DNA of 64,000 nucleotides from Molanna angustata (lineage: Eukaryota > Arthropoda > Insecta > Trichoptera > Molannidae). Of this stretch, positions 46,241-57,250 are shown in pieces. Both the position numbers and the translations under genes were made by a program. The stretch spans positions 7,116,974 to 7,180,973 of the forward strand of contig OY754974.1 in the NCBI GenBank assembly GCA_963576475.1. Direction: 5' to 3'. The stretch's first letter is position 1, and every line of letters starts with the position of its first letter. Below the pieces are notes generated by a model, which was not told the DNA's origin, did no database searches, and saw only the letters and a program-made list of their open reading frames with translations.

Positions 46241-49200
46241 TTACAAATCATTGTCATTTTGACAAGGAAGTGGGCATAGCTTCGAAACTGGTCTCATCAA
46301 GATACCACTAGGTGTCTTTAATTCCACCACACGAGTGACTCCGTCCTGAGAGGAGACAAGCTTCGATATTCTACCCAATCGCCACTGCAAGGGTGGCATG
46401 TTGTCCTCTCGTATGACAACAAGATCTCCGACATTTGGAGGAATCGTGGCCTTAAGCCATTTAGATCTCTGCTGGAGAGTATGCAGATACTCTCGCTGCC
46501 ACCTGTTCCAGAATGATTGGGAAATCGACTTTATTAATTGGTAACGTGTAAGCCTAGAAACGTGCACGTCATCCATACGTTTTTCAGGAACGGCTACAAG
46601 AGGTTGACCTATTAAAAAATGGCCTGGAGTTAGTACATTCCACTCTGAGGCGTCCTCCGACAGAGACGTTAAAGGTCTTGAATTCATGACTGCCTCTACT
46701 TCCGCACAAACCGTCATGAACTCTTCTAAAGTTAATATCTGCTCTCCAATTACTCTCTTCAGTAAGGTTTTAGCCACCTTAATTCCGGCTTCAAACAATC
46801 CTCCGCTGTTTGGGTAACTTGGAGCATTAAAATGCCAAGTGATACCACGCTGGCTGGCTTTGTTTGACAATACCTCCTGCACTGCTGAACTTGAGAGGTA
46901 CTTATCAACTTCATTGAGATGTCTGCTACTCCCTACATAATTTGTGCCGCAATCTGATCGAATAAACGTCGGAAGTCCTCTACGGGATGAGAACCTCGAG
47001 AAGGCTGCAAGAAATCCCTCAGTTGAGAGGTCCGACACAACTTCTAGATGGACTGCCTTCGTGGCCAGACAGACAAATATGCATAAGTAGGCCTTAAAGG
47101 TTTTAGAGTTTCTTATTTTATTTGCTCGCATAGTAAAGGGACCACCATAATCTGTGGCGACTCGTTCGAAGACCCGACCGACTCGAACACGGTCCGATGG
47201 GAGGTCTGCCATCTGAGGGCACACCGACTTGGGGTTTACCTTAAAACACGTAACGCACTTATGAATACGACTACGTATTACACGCCGAGCAGAAACAATC
47301 CAAAACTGCTGTTGTAAAATAGCATTCAGCGCATTGGGACCGATATGGCAATGTACCTTATGATAGTTGTCTACAATCAGATTAGTTAAGTGAGAAGATT
47401 TAGGGAGAAGAATGGGAAATTTAGAATTATATGGAAGAGTAGAATGTCTCAGTCTCCCTCCAACTCGTATCATACCTTCGCTATCCAGGAAGGGAAATAA
47501 TTTTTGCAAGTGTTTCACGGAGCAGGGACGGCCATTCCTCAACTTGTCTATCTGTTCAGAAAACGCAATTAATTGTTCCCATTTAATAAGTTTGAAGAGT
47601 GATAATTTTAACTCCTCTACAGAAAGAGGACCGGTACATTTTTTAAATTTGTGACGACAATTATTGATAAATCTTATGCAGTAAGCTGTAGTTCGTTGCA
47701 GTCGTTGCAAGGAACTAAATTTAATAACAAAAGACTCCTCCATGTCTGCACATAGAGCAATCACCTTGGTCTCACGGAGACCAGGGAGTTTGTGTGAGTC
47801 TAAAGACTCTCTCTTTTGGCACGGCCAAGTTTCGAAAGAGTCCTTTAGCCATGGTGGATGCCACCACAATTCATGATCCAATAATACGTAGGGATATGCA
47901 TCCCTAGATGAAATGTCAGCGCAGTTTAATTTTGATGGTACATATCTCCATGTGATATGGGCCGTAGAACTTAAAATCTGGGAAACACGGTTTCCTTCGT
48001 AGATTTGTAGTAAGTGAGGCGGGGTTTGGAGCCACGACAGGCAAATAGTGGAGTCTGACCAACAAATTACATTATCAATTTTGATTCTACCAAGGAATGA
48101 CGAAACGCAAAAATTTATTAAACGTGTTAACAACAATGCAGCATTTAATTCTAGTCTAGGGATAGTCATCTTCGTGCGCACAGGGGCTACCTTTGACTTA
48201 GCCGCCAAGAGGCTGACATTCACCTGACCCTCATTGTTCACGGTTCTAAGATACACGACTGCAGCATATCCACAGAGTGAACCATCGCAAAATCCATGTA
48301 TGGATACTTCAGTTAAACCCTCGTGAAATGCTTGTCTTGGAATATTAAATCTCTCAATAACACTTAAATCAGCTACAAAATTCTTCCATTCTTTGACAAT
48401 TTCTTGAGGCGGAATGTCATCCCAAGAAGTGTGCAACAACCATAATTTCTGAATGATTAATTTTGCCTTGAACGTTATAGGAGAGATCCAACCCAATGGA
48501 TCGAATATTCTTGCAATAGTAGATAAAATCGCTCTCTTGGTGCATTCATCTCCGGGCACATTCACTCGATACCTAAACACATCAGCTAATGGATCCCACT
48601 GGATCCCTAAGACCTTAATGCAAGGAGACGAGTCTGCAACGTCGAAAGATCTTGGCACTTCACAATGATCAGCTGGTACATCTTCAAGCAACTGGTTGCA
48701 ATTCGATGACCATTTACGTAGCTCGAAACCTCCCATTTTTAGCAGTGAAATAAGTTCCTGCTTAAGTAGTACTGCATCCTGAAGTGTTGCAGCAGTGGTG
48801 ATGATGTCATCAACAAATATTTGAGACTGTAAGACCTTCGAAGCCATAGGAAACTGAGACTCCCCAATCCTTGCGAGCTCACGGAGCACCCTCATGGAGG
48901 CATAAGGCGATGACGTCACGCCATATGTGACTGTGCACAAGGCGTAATGTCTAATAGGATCTGAAGGAGAGTCTCTCCAAAGAATCAACTGATATGGCTG
49001 ATCCTTGGGATCAATCAGAATCTGACGGAACATCATTTTAATATCGCAAATTAAAGCTATTGGATGAATACGAAAGTTAAGTATGATGTCTGCAATATCG
49101 CGGTGTAATTTGGGGCCAGCATACAGACAGTCGTTGAGAGAAACTGAAGTAGATGTCTGTGCACTCGCATCAAATACTACCCTAATTTTTTTTGACTGAT

Positions 49201-51334
49201 TTGTTGTTTTAAAAACGGCATGATGAGGTATATAATAATGCTTACCAGGTTGAGTCACACCCTTATAAAGAGTCATATGACCCAATGATAAATACTCATT
49301 CATAAAATTTGTATATTCGAATTTTAAGTTTTCATTTTGAGAAAATCGTTTTTCCAAATTTAAAAACCTACGCAGCGCGGCGTTGTAAGAATTTCCCAGT
49401 TGAGGGTGAATTTTCTTAAATGGCAGTCTAGCCATGAACCTACCGTTAGGTATTCTTTGAAGAGTTTTCATGAAAAACTCCTCACATTGATCATCTTCTG
49501 GGTTGCAAGGCATTACCTCAGGAAGATTTTCTGAGTGCCAAAAATTTTCAATTAATTTATCTAACGAAGTTTCTGAGTGGAAGGAATGTATCGCAAGATT
49601 ATTGCTCAACGTGCGATGAGATGAATCATCATATGGACCACTAATAACATAGCCAAAGATGGTTCCTAATGCCGTGGGTATGCCTTCTGAGAAATGAACT
49701 GACGAGCCATCCAAAAGACTTGCATACAAATCTGCTCCCAATAGAACGTCTATTTGAGCAGGTTCATAAAAATATTCATCAGCAAGGGATAAATTTTTAT
49801 ATGCATTAAAAACCCTTTGAGGGACACGGGCTGATGGTATATTATTGGTTAGGCGATTTAGTACTAGGGCCGTAGTAGAAATTAATTCACCACTGCGTTG
49901 TTTCATAGTAAGAAAAACTGAACCGCGAACCTGAGTAATATTTCCTCCCAGTGACGTCACTGGAACCTGAATTTTATTGCGCTTTAATGATAGACGCTGA
50001 ATGCAACTCTCCGTCATGAAGGAGGACATTGACCCACTATCTAGCAGACACCGTACAAGATGAAAGTTCCCAAATGAATCTTTAATAGGTATGCGAGCTG
50101 TAGCAAGTATGACTTGCTTCGTTTGAGAAATTGTGCCTGAACGAATTTCGGCAGATGTAATTAACTTGTTTTGATCTGAAACTGTTTGAACAATTTGTTT
50201 GTTTTCGAAATGTAGCAAAGTATTATGTTTATGTGACTGACACAATTTACATTTTCCGGAACTCTTGCAATTTTTAATATCGTGATTTTTCATACAAGAG
50301 AAACACAGTCGATTTTCCTTTACAAAATCACGACGTGTTTTAACGTCCTGCCTTTTAAATTGTTCGCATGCGAAAATTGCATGCGCTTGATTCTTGCAGA
50401 AATGACATTTAATGTTATTAGAAGGTAGCACAGAATGGAATGTACTCTTGAATGTTTTTCCCTTTGAAAATTGCACAGAAGTAACATCTAAGACATGACA
50501 TTTATCTTCCAAAAATTGTAACAGTTTGGGAAATTTTGGCATCTCATTTTTGGGCAATGTTATTTCAAATCCGCAGCGTAAATCAGAATACAATTTTCTT
50601 ATTAATATATGAACCAAAATAAAGTCCCACTCATTAACATTGATATTCAAAGAAATTAACGCCTGCGAATTTTCCTTGACAATATTTAGAAAATTACGCA
50701 ACTGTGATACATTTTCCACAGGCTTAACGGCGAGCAAATTCGATAAATGATTATCTGCAATTAACCTCACATTATTAAAACGTTCATTAATAAGTTTATA
50801 TGCCAGATCATAGTTTTCTTCGCTTAAGGATAAGTGTTTTATCACACGTGAGGCATCATCCTTCAAGCAAGAGGACAGATAATGCATTTTTTGAATGCCA
50901 TTTAACTGATTATTCGAGTGAATCAATGTATTGAATATCGAGATAAAATTGTTGAAATCTACATATGAACCATTATAGGTAGGCAACGGTATATGTGGCA
51001 GACTGATATTTTGAATTCTACTGCTTTCATTATTTTTTGATACTTGCTTATCACTACATAATTCAAAATATATTTGTTTGATTTCATAATAGTTTTCGAT
51101 AAACTGATTATACCTATCACTATGTGTCTCAGAATCGAAATCAGACTTTGCCGCGGCTTCTATGAGAATATGATTCTCATAAAATTCGGATTTGATATTC
51201 TCTAAGTCAGAATAACGCACTTTAAATTTTATTATGTTCGATTCCGAGGGGTTTAATTTCGCCTGTATAGCGAAATCGAATAAACACTTTAAATTTAAAA
51301 CTGCAAGTGAACACTTAACTGTTTTGTTCGTCAT
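46241..51334 (-). CDS. BEL/Pao gag-pol polyprotein, 1697 aa
   Basis: Polyprotein for particle formation, reverse transcription and integration of the element. The ATG at 51334 (MTNKTV) is taken as start; the frame stays open further up, but the next candidate is a TTG. Residues from this Met: gag-like DUF1759 region about 115-205 (PLPTYNGSYVDFNNF); three Cys/His knuckles (C310-X2-C-X4-H-X4-C, C344-X2-C-X3-H-X4-C, C362-X2-C); aspartic protease LLDSGS with D432; reverse transcriptase with D764 (ICDIKMMF) and FVDD at 840-843; RNase H with D1017, E1062, D1094 and D1140; integrase zinc site H1325, H1330, C1360, C1363; integrase core D1395, D1461, E1515; DUF5641-like end about 1600-1685. All catalytic residues are present and there is no stop or shift. 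The single-frame layout has no visible gag/pol break. It lies alone between the LTRs and would be transcribed from the 5' LTR. Confidence 0.97.
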   Translation of the reverse strand: MTNKTVKCSLAVLNLKCLFDFAIQAKLNPSESNIIKFKVRYSDLENIKSEFYENHILIEAAAKSDFDSETHSDRYNQFIENYYEIKQIYFELCSDKQVSKNNESSRIQNISLPHIPLPTYNGSYVDFNNFISIFNTLIHSNNQLNGIQKMHYLSSCLKDDASRVIKHLSLSEENYDLAYKLINERFNNVRLIADNHLSNLLAVKPVENVSQLRNFLNIVKENSQALISLNINVNEWDFILVHILIRKLYSDLRCGFEITLPKNEMPKFPKLLQFLEDKCHVLDVTSVQFSKGKTFKSTFHSVLPSNNIKCHFCKNQAHAIFACEQFKRQDVKTRRDFVKENRLCFSCMKNHDIKNCKSSGKCKLCQSHKHNTLLHFENKQIVQTVSDQNKLITSAEIRSGTISQTKQVILATARIPIKDSFGNFHLVRCLLDSGSMSSFMTESCIQRLSLKRNKIQVPVTSLGGNITQVRGSVFLTMKQRSGELISTTALVLNRLTNNIPSARVPQRVFNAYKNLSLADEYFYEPAQIDVLLGADLYASLLDGSSVHFSEGIPTALGTIFGYVISGPYDDSSHRTLSNNLAIHSFHSETSLDKLIENFWHSENLPEVMPCNPEDDQCEEFFMKTLQRIPNGRFMARLPFKKIHPQLGNSYNAALRRFLNLEKRFSQNENLKFEYTNFMNEYLSLGHMTLYKGVTQPGKHYYIPHHAVFKTTNQSKKIRVVFDASAQTSTSVSLNDCLYAGPKLHRDIADIILNFRIHPIALICDIKMMFRQILIDPKDQPYQLILWRDSPSDPIRHYALCTVTYGVTSSPYASMRVLRELARIGESQFPMASKVLQSQIFVDDIITTAATLQDAVLLKQELISLLKMGGFELRKWSSNCNQLLEDVPADHCEVPRSFDVADSSPCIKVLGIQWDPLADVFRYRVNVPGDECTKRAILSTIARIFDPLGWISPITFKAKLIIQKLWLLHTSWDDIPPQEIVKEWKNFVADLSVIERFNIPRQAFHEGLTEVSIHGFCDGSLCGYAAVVYLRTVNNEGQVNVSLLAAKSKVAPVRTKMTIPRLELNAALLLTRLINFCVSSFLGRIKIDNVICWSDSTICLSWLQTPPHLLQIYEGNRVSQILSSTAHITWRYVPSKLNCADISSRDAYPYVLLDHELWWHPPWLKDSFETWPCQKRESLDSHKLPGLRETKVIALCADMEESFVIKFSSLQRLQRTTAYCIRFINNCRHKFKKCTGPLSVEELKLSLFKLIKWEQLIAFSEQIDKLRNGRPCSVKHLQKLFPFLDSEGMIRVGGRLRHSTLPYNSKFPILLPKSSHLTNLIVDNYHKVHCHIGPNALNAILQQQFWIVSARRVIRSRIHKCVTCFKVNPKSVCPQMADLPSDRVRVGRVFERVATDYGGPFTMRANKIRNSKTFKAYLCIFVCLATKAVHLEVVSDLSTEGFLAAFSRFSSRRGLPTFIRSDCGTNYVGSSRHLNEVDKYLSSSAVQEVLSNKASQRGITWHFNAPSYPNSGGLFEAGIKVAKTLLKRVIGEQILTLEEFMTVCAEVEAVMNSRPLTSLSEDASEWNVLTPGHFLIGQPLVAVPEKRMDDVHVSRLTRYQLIKSISQSFWNRWQREYLHTLQQRSKWLKATIPPNVGDLVVIREDNMPPLQWRLGRISKLVSSQDGVTRVVELKTPSGILMRPVSKLCPLPCQNDNDL

Positions 51335-51862
51335 TTTAAACACAGATAATATAACTCTACACAAGGAGTATATAATACTTTACACTATACATACAATATA
51401 ATAATATAATATACACTTATTATTGTTATTTGTCAACATAAGATCGAGATATAGGTACCTAGATAATATTATACTGTACGGCTGTCAGTTCAGTAGTAAA
51501 CAACGTGAAGTTAGTTACAGATATTTGACCATAGAAAATAATTCACACTGCTCTGAACTAAGCAACTATTGCCGTTTCACAAATAAAATAATTATAAGAA
51601 TAGCCACAAAAATATAATAAATATAATTTTACCTACATAATTATGTAGTACACCGACCAAAACGAGGTTATTGTTTGCTATTGTCTTCAAATAATAAATT
51701 GATATTTCAGAATAATATTATGTATAATACTATGTTGAAATATTACAAATATAACGAAATAACACAATTTACGTGTGTTTTGTCATACAAATACGATTTG
51801 ATGACGTCCGATGTGGCTGGAATTTAGGATAATAGGCTCGGAATGGACCATAGGATGGACAA
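51335..51862 (-). other. 5' leader of the BEL/Pao element
   Basis: About 530 nt between the primer-binding site and the ATG. AT-rich, with no conserved motif recognised. An RNA packaging signal would be expected here but cannot be pointed to. Confidence 0.7.
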
Positions 51863-51880
51863 TTCGGATCGAAAGGACCA
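51863..51880 (-). promoter_or_regulatory. primer-binding site
   Basis: Sense TGGTCCTTTCGATCCGAA starts five bases inside the 5' LTR. TGG plus the following bases resemble the complement of the 3' end of a tRNA-Tyr (TGGTCCTT then CGA), with one extra T; the tRNA assignment is tentative. Confidence 0.7.
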
Positions 51881-51885
51881 AAAGG

Positions 51886-52249
51886 TGTTGCGTATAGAGA
51901 GAAGGGAAAATATTGCACCTACCTTGGCAGCCTTCTTCCTTCGTCTTGTGTAGTGTCTTCACGGAGGGCACTACACCAACCTCTATGACACAACACTGAA
52001 TTACACTTTAAAACTTCCTCTGAACACGGTTCAGGAATTCAAAATAGCGCACGGCGCGTAGTTTCGATGATTGATGCGAAAAGGTAGAAAATATGTATAT
52101 TTTCTCTTGAGTCGACTATATAACTTTCTGTCACAGTGCAATGCGTTCACACACGACGAGAGAGTATTGACGATTGTTTTTGTTCCTATGTAGGTAACAA
52201 TATTTCAGGGATCGGAAAAGGTTGGAAGTGTTGCCACATTTACCGAACA
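51886..52249 (-). mobile_element. 5' LTR of BEL/Pao element
   Basis: 364 bp, TGT...ACA. In the sense direction TTATATAG lies about mid-LTR and may serve as the TATA box. One mismatch to the 3' LTR. Confidence 0.97.
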
Positions 52250-52254
52250 GTAGT
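52250..52254. repeat. target site duplication GTAGT, right
   Basis: Copy of 45622-45626. Confidence 0.95.
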
Positions 52255-52330
52255 TCTATAATATCTTAAGATATTATAAAACTCCATATGATAATTAATT
52301 ATGTCCATGATACGGGTAATCATGACATGT
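52255..52330. repeat. right half of the palindromic element split by the BEL/Pao insertion
   Basis: TCTATAATATCTTAAGATAT, TAAAACTCCATATGATAAT, ATGTCCATGATACGGGTAAT. Continues the left half at 45582-45626. Confidence 0.75.
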
Positions 52331-52885
52331 CCCCCTGATTTCTTTAATAAGAAACAAATAACTAAAAAAAGAGATTATTGATATGATAACAACTATGAAT
52401 ACGATTTATTTTGAAACAATATTCGATATGAAGTTTTGATATTTGTGATTGGTAAACTAGGTATAAAAACTTTTAACATCAATATGTTTGGTGCAAAATG
52501 ACACTTTTACTGATGATAATAAGTTTTTATTTTTTTTCATTTTTGGATAAAATTTTATGGTACCTATTTATCTGTATGGGAATCATTTTTTTCTTTTTAA
52601 ATTTGGGATCCTTTTTATTCTCTTTGTAATCTGCATTTTTACATTACTTTTTACGTGATTAATACTGGTACTTGTTCATTTTTTTGTTGTTTATATTTTG
52701 TATTGTAAAGATTTTTACTGTATAAAAGCATTAGGGAACTTAACTGGTTTTGTATATATATTGTTTTTTGTTTTCCCACAAGCTGTATAATATAACTGTC
52801 TCTTCCCAGAATTAAATAAAATAAAATAAATAAAAATTTATTATTTCATTTGTCATATTATACATTTACTATTTTCTGTATAACC
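52331..52885. other. AT-rich sequence, nothing recognised
   Basis: 52790-52840 is an ATAAAATAAAATAAATAAA tail-like stretch just before a LINE 3' end in the opposite orientation. Confidence 0.5.
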
Positions 52886-52889
52886 ATCA

Positions 52890-53390
52890 TCAGTGGCTCC
52901 ACAGCCCAGGATGGGGCTTGGCTTCCTCAAGGAATCGTCTCCATTGCACCCTATCCATGGCTTTTTCTTTCCAAATCCGCACACCGGTTATCTGAAGGTC
53001 CTTCTCGACTACGTCCATCCATCGTAGTTTTGGCCTTCCCACACCTCTTCTTCCATCCGGACGTGATGTGAGGATTCTTTTTGGTGTCTGGTCATCTTTT
53101 ATACGATGCACGTGTCCTAACCAGCGGAGCCTCCCTATTAATATCGTTTGGACGATATTTGTTTCCTTGAATAGGCTCTGTAGTTCGTGGTTGTACCTGA
53201 TTCTCCACGTGCCTTGATCGCAGAGGGGACCGAAATTTTTTCTCAAAATTTTTCATTCGAAAACCAGTGACGCATCCATAACCTTTTTAGCAAGAACCTA
53301 ACACTCAGAGCCGTATGTTAGTACAGGTCGTAAAAGAGTTTTATAGACGAAGATTTTAGTGTTTCTTGACAGTACCTACACGTGATCTAA
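52890..53390 (-). pseudogene. LINE C-terminal part
   Basis: The minus frame 53246-52890 is open to its natural stop: LRKNFGPLCDQGTWRIRYN-like, IGRLRWLGHVHRIKDDQTPK, GRRGVGRPKLRWMDVVEKDL, VQWRRFLEEAKPHPGL. Upstream to about 53390, YGSE-like and ETLKSSSIKLFYD words continue in other frames. 'LRW.GHV.R ... P...........G.GRPK.RW.D.V..DL ... W......EAK.H.GL' is the classical insect LINE ending. The core domains are missing. Confidence 0.85.
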
Positions 53391-53594
53391 AGTGCCTCTG
53401 CAGTCAAAAGTAACACTTTGTTAGCCGTGGCCAGTCTCTACTCTTTTCTGAATAATCTGTTATATTTTGTATTTATAGGTAGGTTTATATGTATTTTTTA
53501 AGAATCTTTATACATATTATGCTGTTTTGTTTGAAGGCTTTTTTTTCTATTACATTTATATTAATTTTTTATTTTAATTATTTGATAGGTATAT

Positions 53595-53770
53595 GAGATA
53601 GCTGGACCAAAAATGAGATGGCTGGACGATGTGGAGGCTGATATGCGAGCGCTGGGCCTTACCAACTGGAAGAGAGCCGCAGAGTGCAGGGAGGAATGGC
53701 GACGGATTCTGAAGGAGGCCAAGGCCCACAACGGGCTGTAGGGCCAACGATGATGATGATGATGATAGGT
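53595..53770 (+). pseudogene. LINE C-terminal end
   Basis: The plus frame reads GPKMRWLDDVEADMRALGL, NWKRAAECREEWRRILKEAK, AHNGL stop, then a (GATGAT)n run (53746-53768), the 3' tail. A second LINE family end, opposite in orientation to that at 52890. Confidence 0.85.
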
Positions 53771-54373
53771 ATATGATTTCTTTGATTTCTTATAGTTTTT
53801 GTATGTATTAATCAAGTTTTAATATTTTTTATGTAAATGTAAGGCTATTAAGCCGTAAACTATAATTATAAATTAATAAATTGTTTTTACCACAAAATTA
53901 ATGAAAAAAGGCTGTTGCATAATTACGTTCAACATACTATAATTAGGTACTTAGATTTTTATTTTTATAATGTACGAAAAAAGTGCTGATTTCAATTGAA
54001 ATAATCAATCAATTACACAAATAAAAAATCTTACATTGTCATTCGTTTTTGTTATTATCAAATCGCATCGCGTCTGTTATTACTGTGGCCAAGACAAACA
54101 GCGAATAGAGAGAAATAATATAGAAGTAATAAAGATTAGACCATTATGACGTCGTTAAAATAATGAAATTGTCAAGCCTCAATCTACACACATCTGTCAA
54201 ATGTTTACTAAAAAATCTTATTCATACCTTGGACTGGCTTATAAGATATGAAACAGGGTTGGCGCTTTTTCGTGGATATTCATCGTCAAATGATGTTGTT
54301 ATTATGTTTGTTTTAGAGTATATTAATGAAAAATATAAAACATAGTATATTGCTAAATTTATGATTTAATATT
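53771..54373. other. AT-rich sequence, nothing recognised
   Basis: A plus frame at 54163-54345 (60 codons; words SVKCLLKNLIHTL and IRYETGLALFRG) is not identified. Confidence 0.4.
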
Positions 54374-54376
54374 TTA

Positions 54377-55090
54377 TGCCGCGTTGACACAGTCAGAGTA
54401 TGCTCGGACCGAGTGGACTCATATAAGTAAGCTTCATCCGAGTGTACACGGATAGCGGTTTACACACAAACTTTTTTACTCGGATTCAAAATCATAACTG
54501 CGACAGCTCTGTTGATGTAAGGTGTTAGTTTTCATTTAACACACAAAGTTTTTACTCGTTTTTAATATGGCACAGACAGATCTGTTGTTACAAAGTGTCG
54601 GAGTTCTTGCAGACACATTAATTAAAGAGTTAAAAAAACACTACAAGGAACAAAATAAGCAACGCAAAAGGAAAAATTGGAACCGTCAATGGATTTTAAG
54701 GCGTTCAAAGCAGGACGCATCTGAAAAATTTCCTTCGTGAAGTACAAATTAATGGCAATGCCGCGTTCCTTACGCCTTTATTTTTATAATCTTTTAATTT
54801 ATCGATCCATAGAACTTCTTCCGCTTCGTATAATTCTAATAAAATAGCGGTATCGCGCTCTTACCAGTTTTTTTTACCACGAGATGACGTATGTTTGTTG
54901 TTGTCCGCCATTTTGTTTGACTACTCCTATACGAGCTAACTCGGAACAATAGGACATGGTCCGAGTCTACACGGATCAGACAATGTCATCCGAGCGGGCT
55001 CGGATTACCGGTTGACATAATACGAGGGGCGTCCGAGTAGGTTTCCGAGTGTGCTCGATCCGAGCGCACTCTGACTGTGTCAACGCGGCA
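54377..55090 (+). mobile_element. PIF/Harbinger element, 714 bp, TTA target duplication
   Basis: TGCCGCGTTGACACAGTCAG at the left is the exact inverse of CTGACTGTGTCAACGCGGCA at the right. TTA at 54374-54376 and 55091-55093 is the three-base target duplication of this superfamily. Both subterminal zones are packed with CCGAG/CTCGG words (for example GTCCGAGTCTACACGGATCA). It keeps the first part of a transposase frame. Confidence 0.9.
54567..54740 (+). pseudogene. Harbinger transposase N-terminal remnant
   Basis: 57 codons from ATG 54567: MAQTDLLLQSVGVLADTL, a basic stretch NKQRKRKNWNRQWILRRSKQ and a stop. The '(R)W.R.W..RR' word is typical of the N-terminal part of Harbinger nucleases. The text goes on in the next frame (FLREVQINGNAAFLTPLFL, then stop), so a one-base shift broke it. 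The catalytic triad part is absent. Confidence 0.7.
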
Positions 55091-55093
55091 TTA

Positions 55094-57140
55094 CTTACTC
55101 AGTTAAAAAGACCCCTACCAAGCAATATGATCATCCTGTTAAAATAAACTTTCATAGAACAATTTCATAGGTACATACATACATATAGTGTACATAAAGA
55201 ACAATTATTTTCATCATCGATAAACTATTGTTTTTTTTATTTTTCACTTCGTGGTTTCATATTTCAGTTGATTAAATTTAATAAAACAAACTTTGTGTAC
55301 ACCACTATAATTATAACTTTTATTTTTTTTTACATACATATATATAATTGACATATAATATTCGTAACATGTAGACAAATTTGAATTGAGTTGAATAAAA
55401 GTTTAAATTTTTGTGGTGTACGTACAAAAGTTGTGTTTTATTTAATTCAATTAATTGAAAAATTATAAAATTTTGTGCAGTGTCTTTTTTTTATCTCGTG
55501 TAAGTACGAGTATGTACCTTAAACACAATAAAAATATAATTGAACAATAATTGGCCCTGCTTCTTTGTAGACATTGATTTTTATTTTAAGTACATTTGGT
55601 TTTCTAGAAAAATGACCTTAAGATTCAATTTACTTTTGGAAGTTGCAAGTAGGGTATTATTATTTTGTGACCTTTTCTTCATACTTGTTAAAAAAATCTC
55701 TAATTGACACTTGTTTCGCATTTTTTTTTATTAATTTTGAAAACCTTTGCTAGTATAGATTCAGGTTTCTATTATTTGTACATATATTTTAAACTAAATC
55801 GTAAATCATATCATTTATACAAAATAATAATTATCTATTTAGTAATTAATATAAAACCGGTGTCAACCCTAATGAAGATTAAGGGTACCTACCTATGAAA
55901 GATATGTGTAATAATATTGAAGGTATCGTCCGTTACAGGTCGCCTTGGTGGTCCTTGGTGATTAATTCCTTCCATAACTCCACTCAATGACCAAGATGGT
56001 CAAATTCTAACACAATAACACACAACAATACATTCTGCATATATAACATTATAATAAATATTCATTATGAGGGCACACATCTTTTGAATTATATGTATGT
56101 TTAAAAATGTCATAATTTGAAACACTTTTAATTTCCAAAGGGTTTTTAATAATATATTATACATTAAAAATAAACTTTATGGTAATTTACTTTCGTTTTT
56201 TTATATATGAGTGTACATTTATAATAAGAATGGCCTTATATTTAACCCTTGTGGAACCCCTCAAACAATACCTTCTTAATGTATCCACGTTTATTTTAAT
56301 TGAAAAAATACATGATTTAATATGTTATTAATATTTTGGTCACATATACCTACCTACATAATTTTTCTACGCTGGTAGGCTTTACGCTATTCTGCAATTT
56401 CTTCCTATCAACTAGATCTTAAATAAGATATCAAAATGTAAATATAACAACAGCAAACTATTGCTGAAAATAAATGGTTGTATAATGATAGTCATTATAA
56501 ACGAAAGAGCATACAAGAAAAAAAACAATAAAAAACAACAAAACATTTTAAGGTTATTTTTTACACTAACAATACCAAAACAGGTGTTCTTGACACCTAT
56601 TTTATAACCTTTTTATTGAAAAGCAAATGTAAAGTATTAATGATGAATGGTCAAACAAGATTATTTTATTGAAATATCTTATATGAGAATTGAATCATTG
56701 TGGTTTCAAAATAACGGCATAGTTACTAAAATAAGGGTTCGCGGTTTAAACCCTGCCCACCCTATGAGAACTTTATGAATAGGTGATATGAATAAATTAA
56801 ATACATCCAGCCAAATGATTTTTCAAATCTACATTATAACGATAAATTAATATGTTTGTTTACGTTGTTTACGTTTTGATATTATTATCTATGTTTCATA
56901 AAAAATTTCAAAATCCAAAGATTTCAGCGCATTTTGGAAGTTGTGACAGATTAATTCACAGGGAAGAATTGAGTAAATATCTAAAGAAAAATTATCATTT
57001 CTACATATAGAAACAAGTTAAAATTCTTGACCATCGCTGAGAAGTTGATCGAATTTATAATTTGGGCTGTAGGTACAGGACAAAGGACACAGTTTCATAA
57101 TATGCCATACACAAAAAAGACATCACAAAACTTATTTATT
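55094..57140. other. AT-rich sequence with a SINE-like trace
   Basis: GGGTTCGCGGTTTAAACCCT near 56735 is B-box-like. No coding sequence supported. Confidence 0.4.
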
Positions 57141-57164
57141 TATATTTATTTATTTATATAACAC

Positions 57165-57250
57165 TTCTTTGTACATACATAAAATTACATAGTACAAATG
57201 GCGGACTTATTGCCTGGAGGCAATTTCTTCCAGTCAACCATCTGAGATTA
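57165..57250 (-). mobile_element. SINE-2 tail fragment
   Basis: ATGGCGGACTTATTGCCTGG, AGGCAATTTCTTCCAGTCAA: the SINE-2 tail with a TTGCCTGGAGGCAA palindrome. Confidence 0.6.

Larger units (their letters stand above)
45627..52249 (-). mobile_element. complete BEL/Pao LTR retrotransposon, 6623 bp
   Basis: Two 364-bp LTRs, a 5-bp target duplication, primer-binding site, polypurine tract, a leader of about 550 nt and one gag-pol frame. The order gag, zinc knuckles, protease, reverse transcriptase, RNase H, integrase with a DUF5641-type end is that of the BEL/Pao (Belpaoviridae) group; no env-like frame is present. Near-identical LTRs and an open frame mean a recent insertion. It sits in an older palindromic element. 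Confidence 0.97.

Noticed and set aside
51335..51364. ten extra N-terminal codons for the BEL/Pao polyprotein
   Set aside because: That start is TTG; the first ATG is at 51334.
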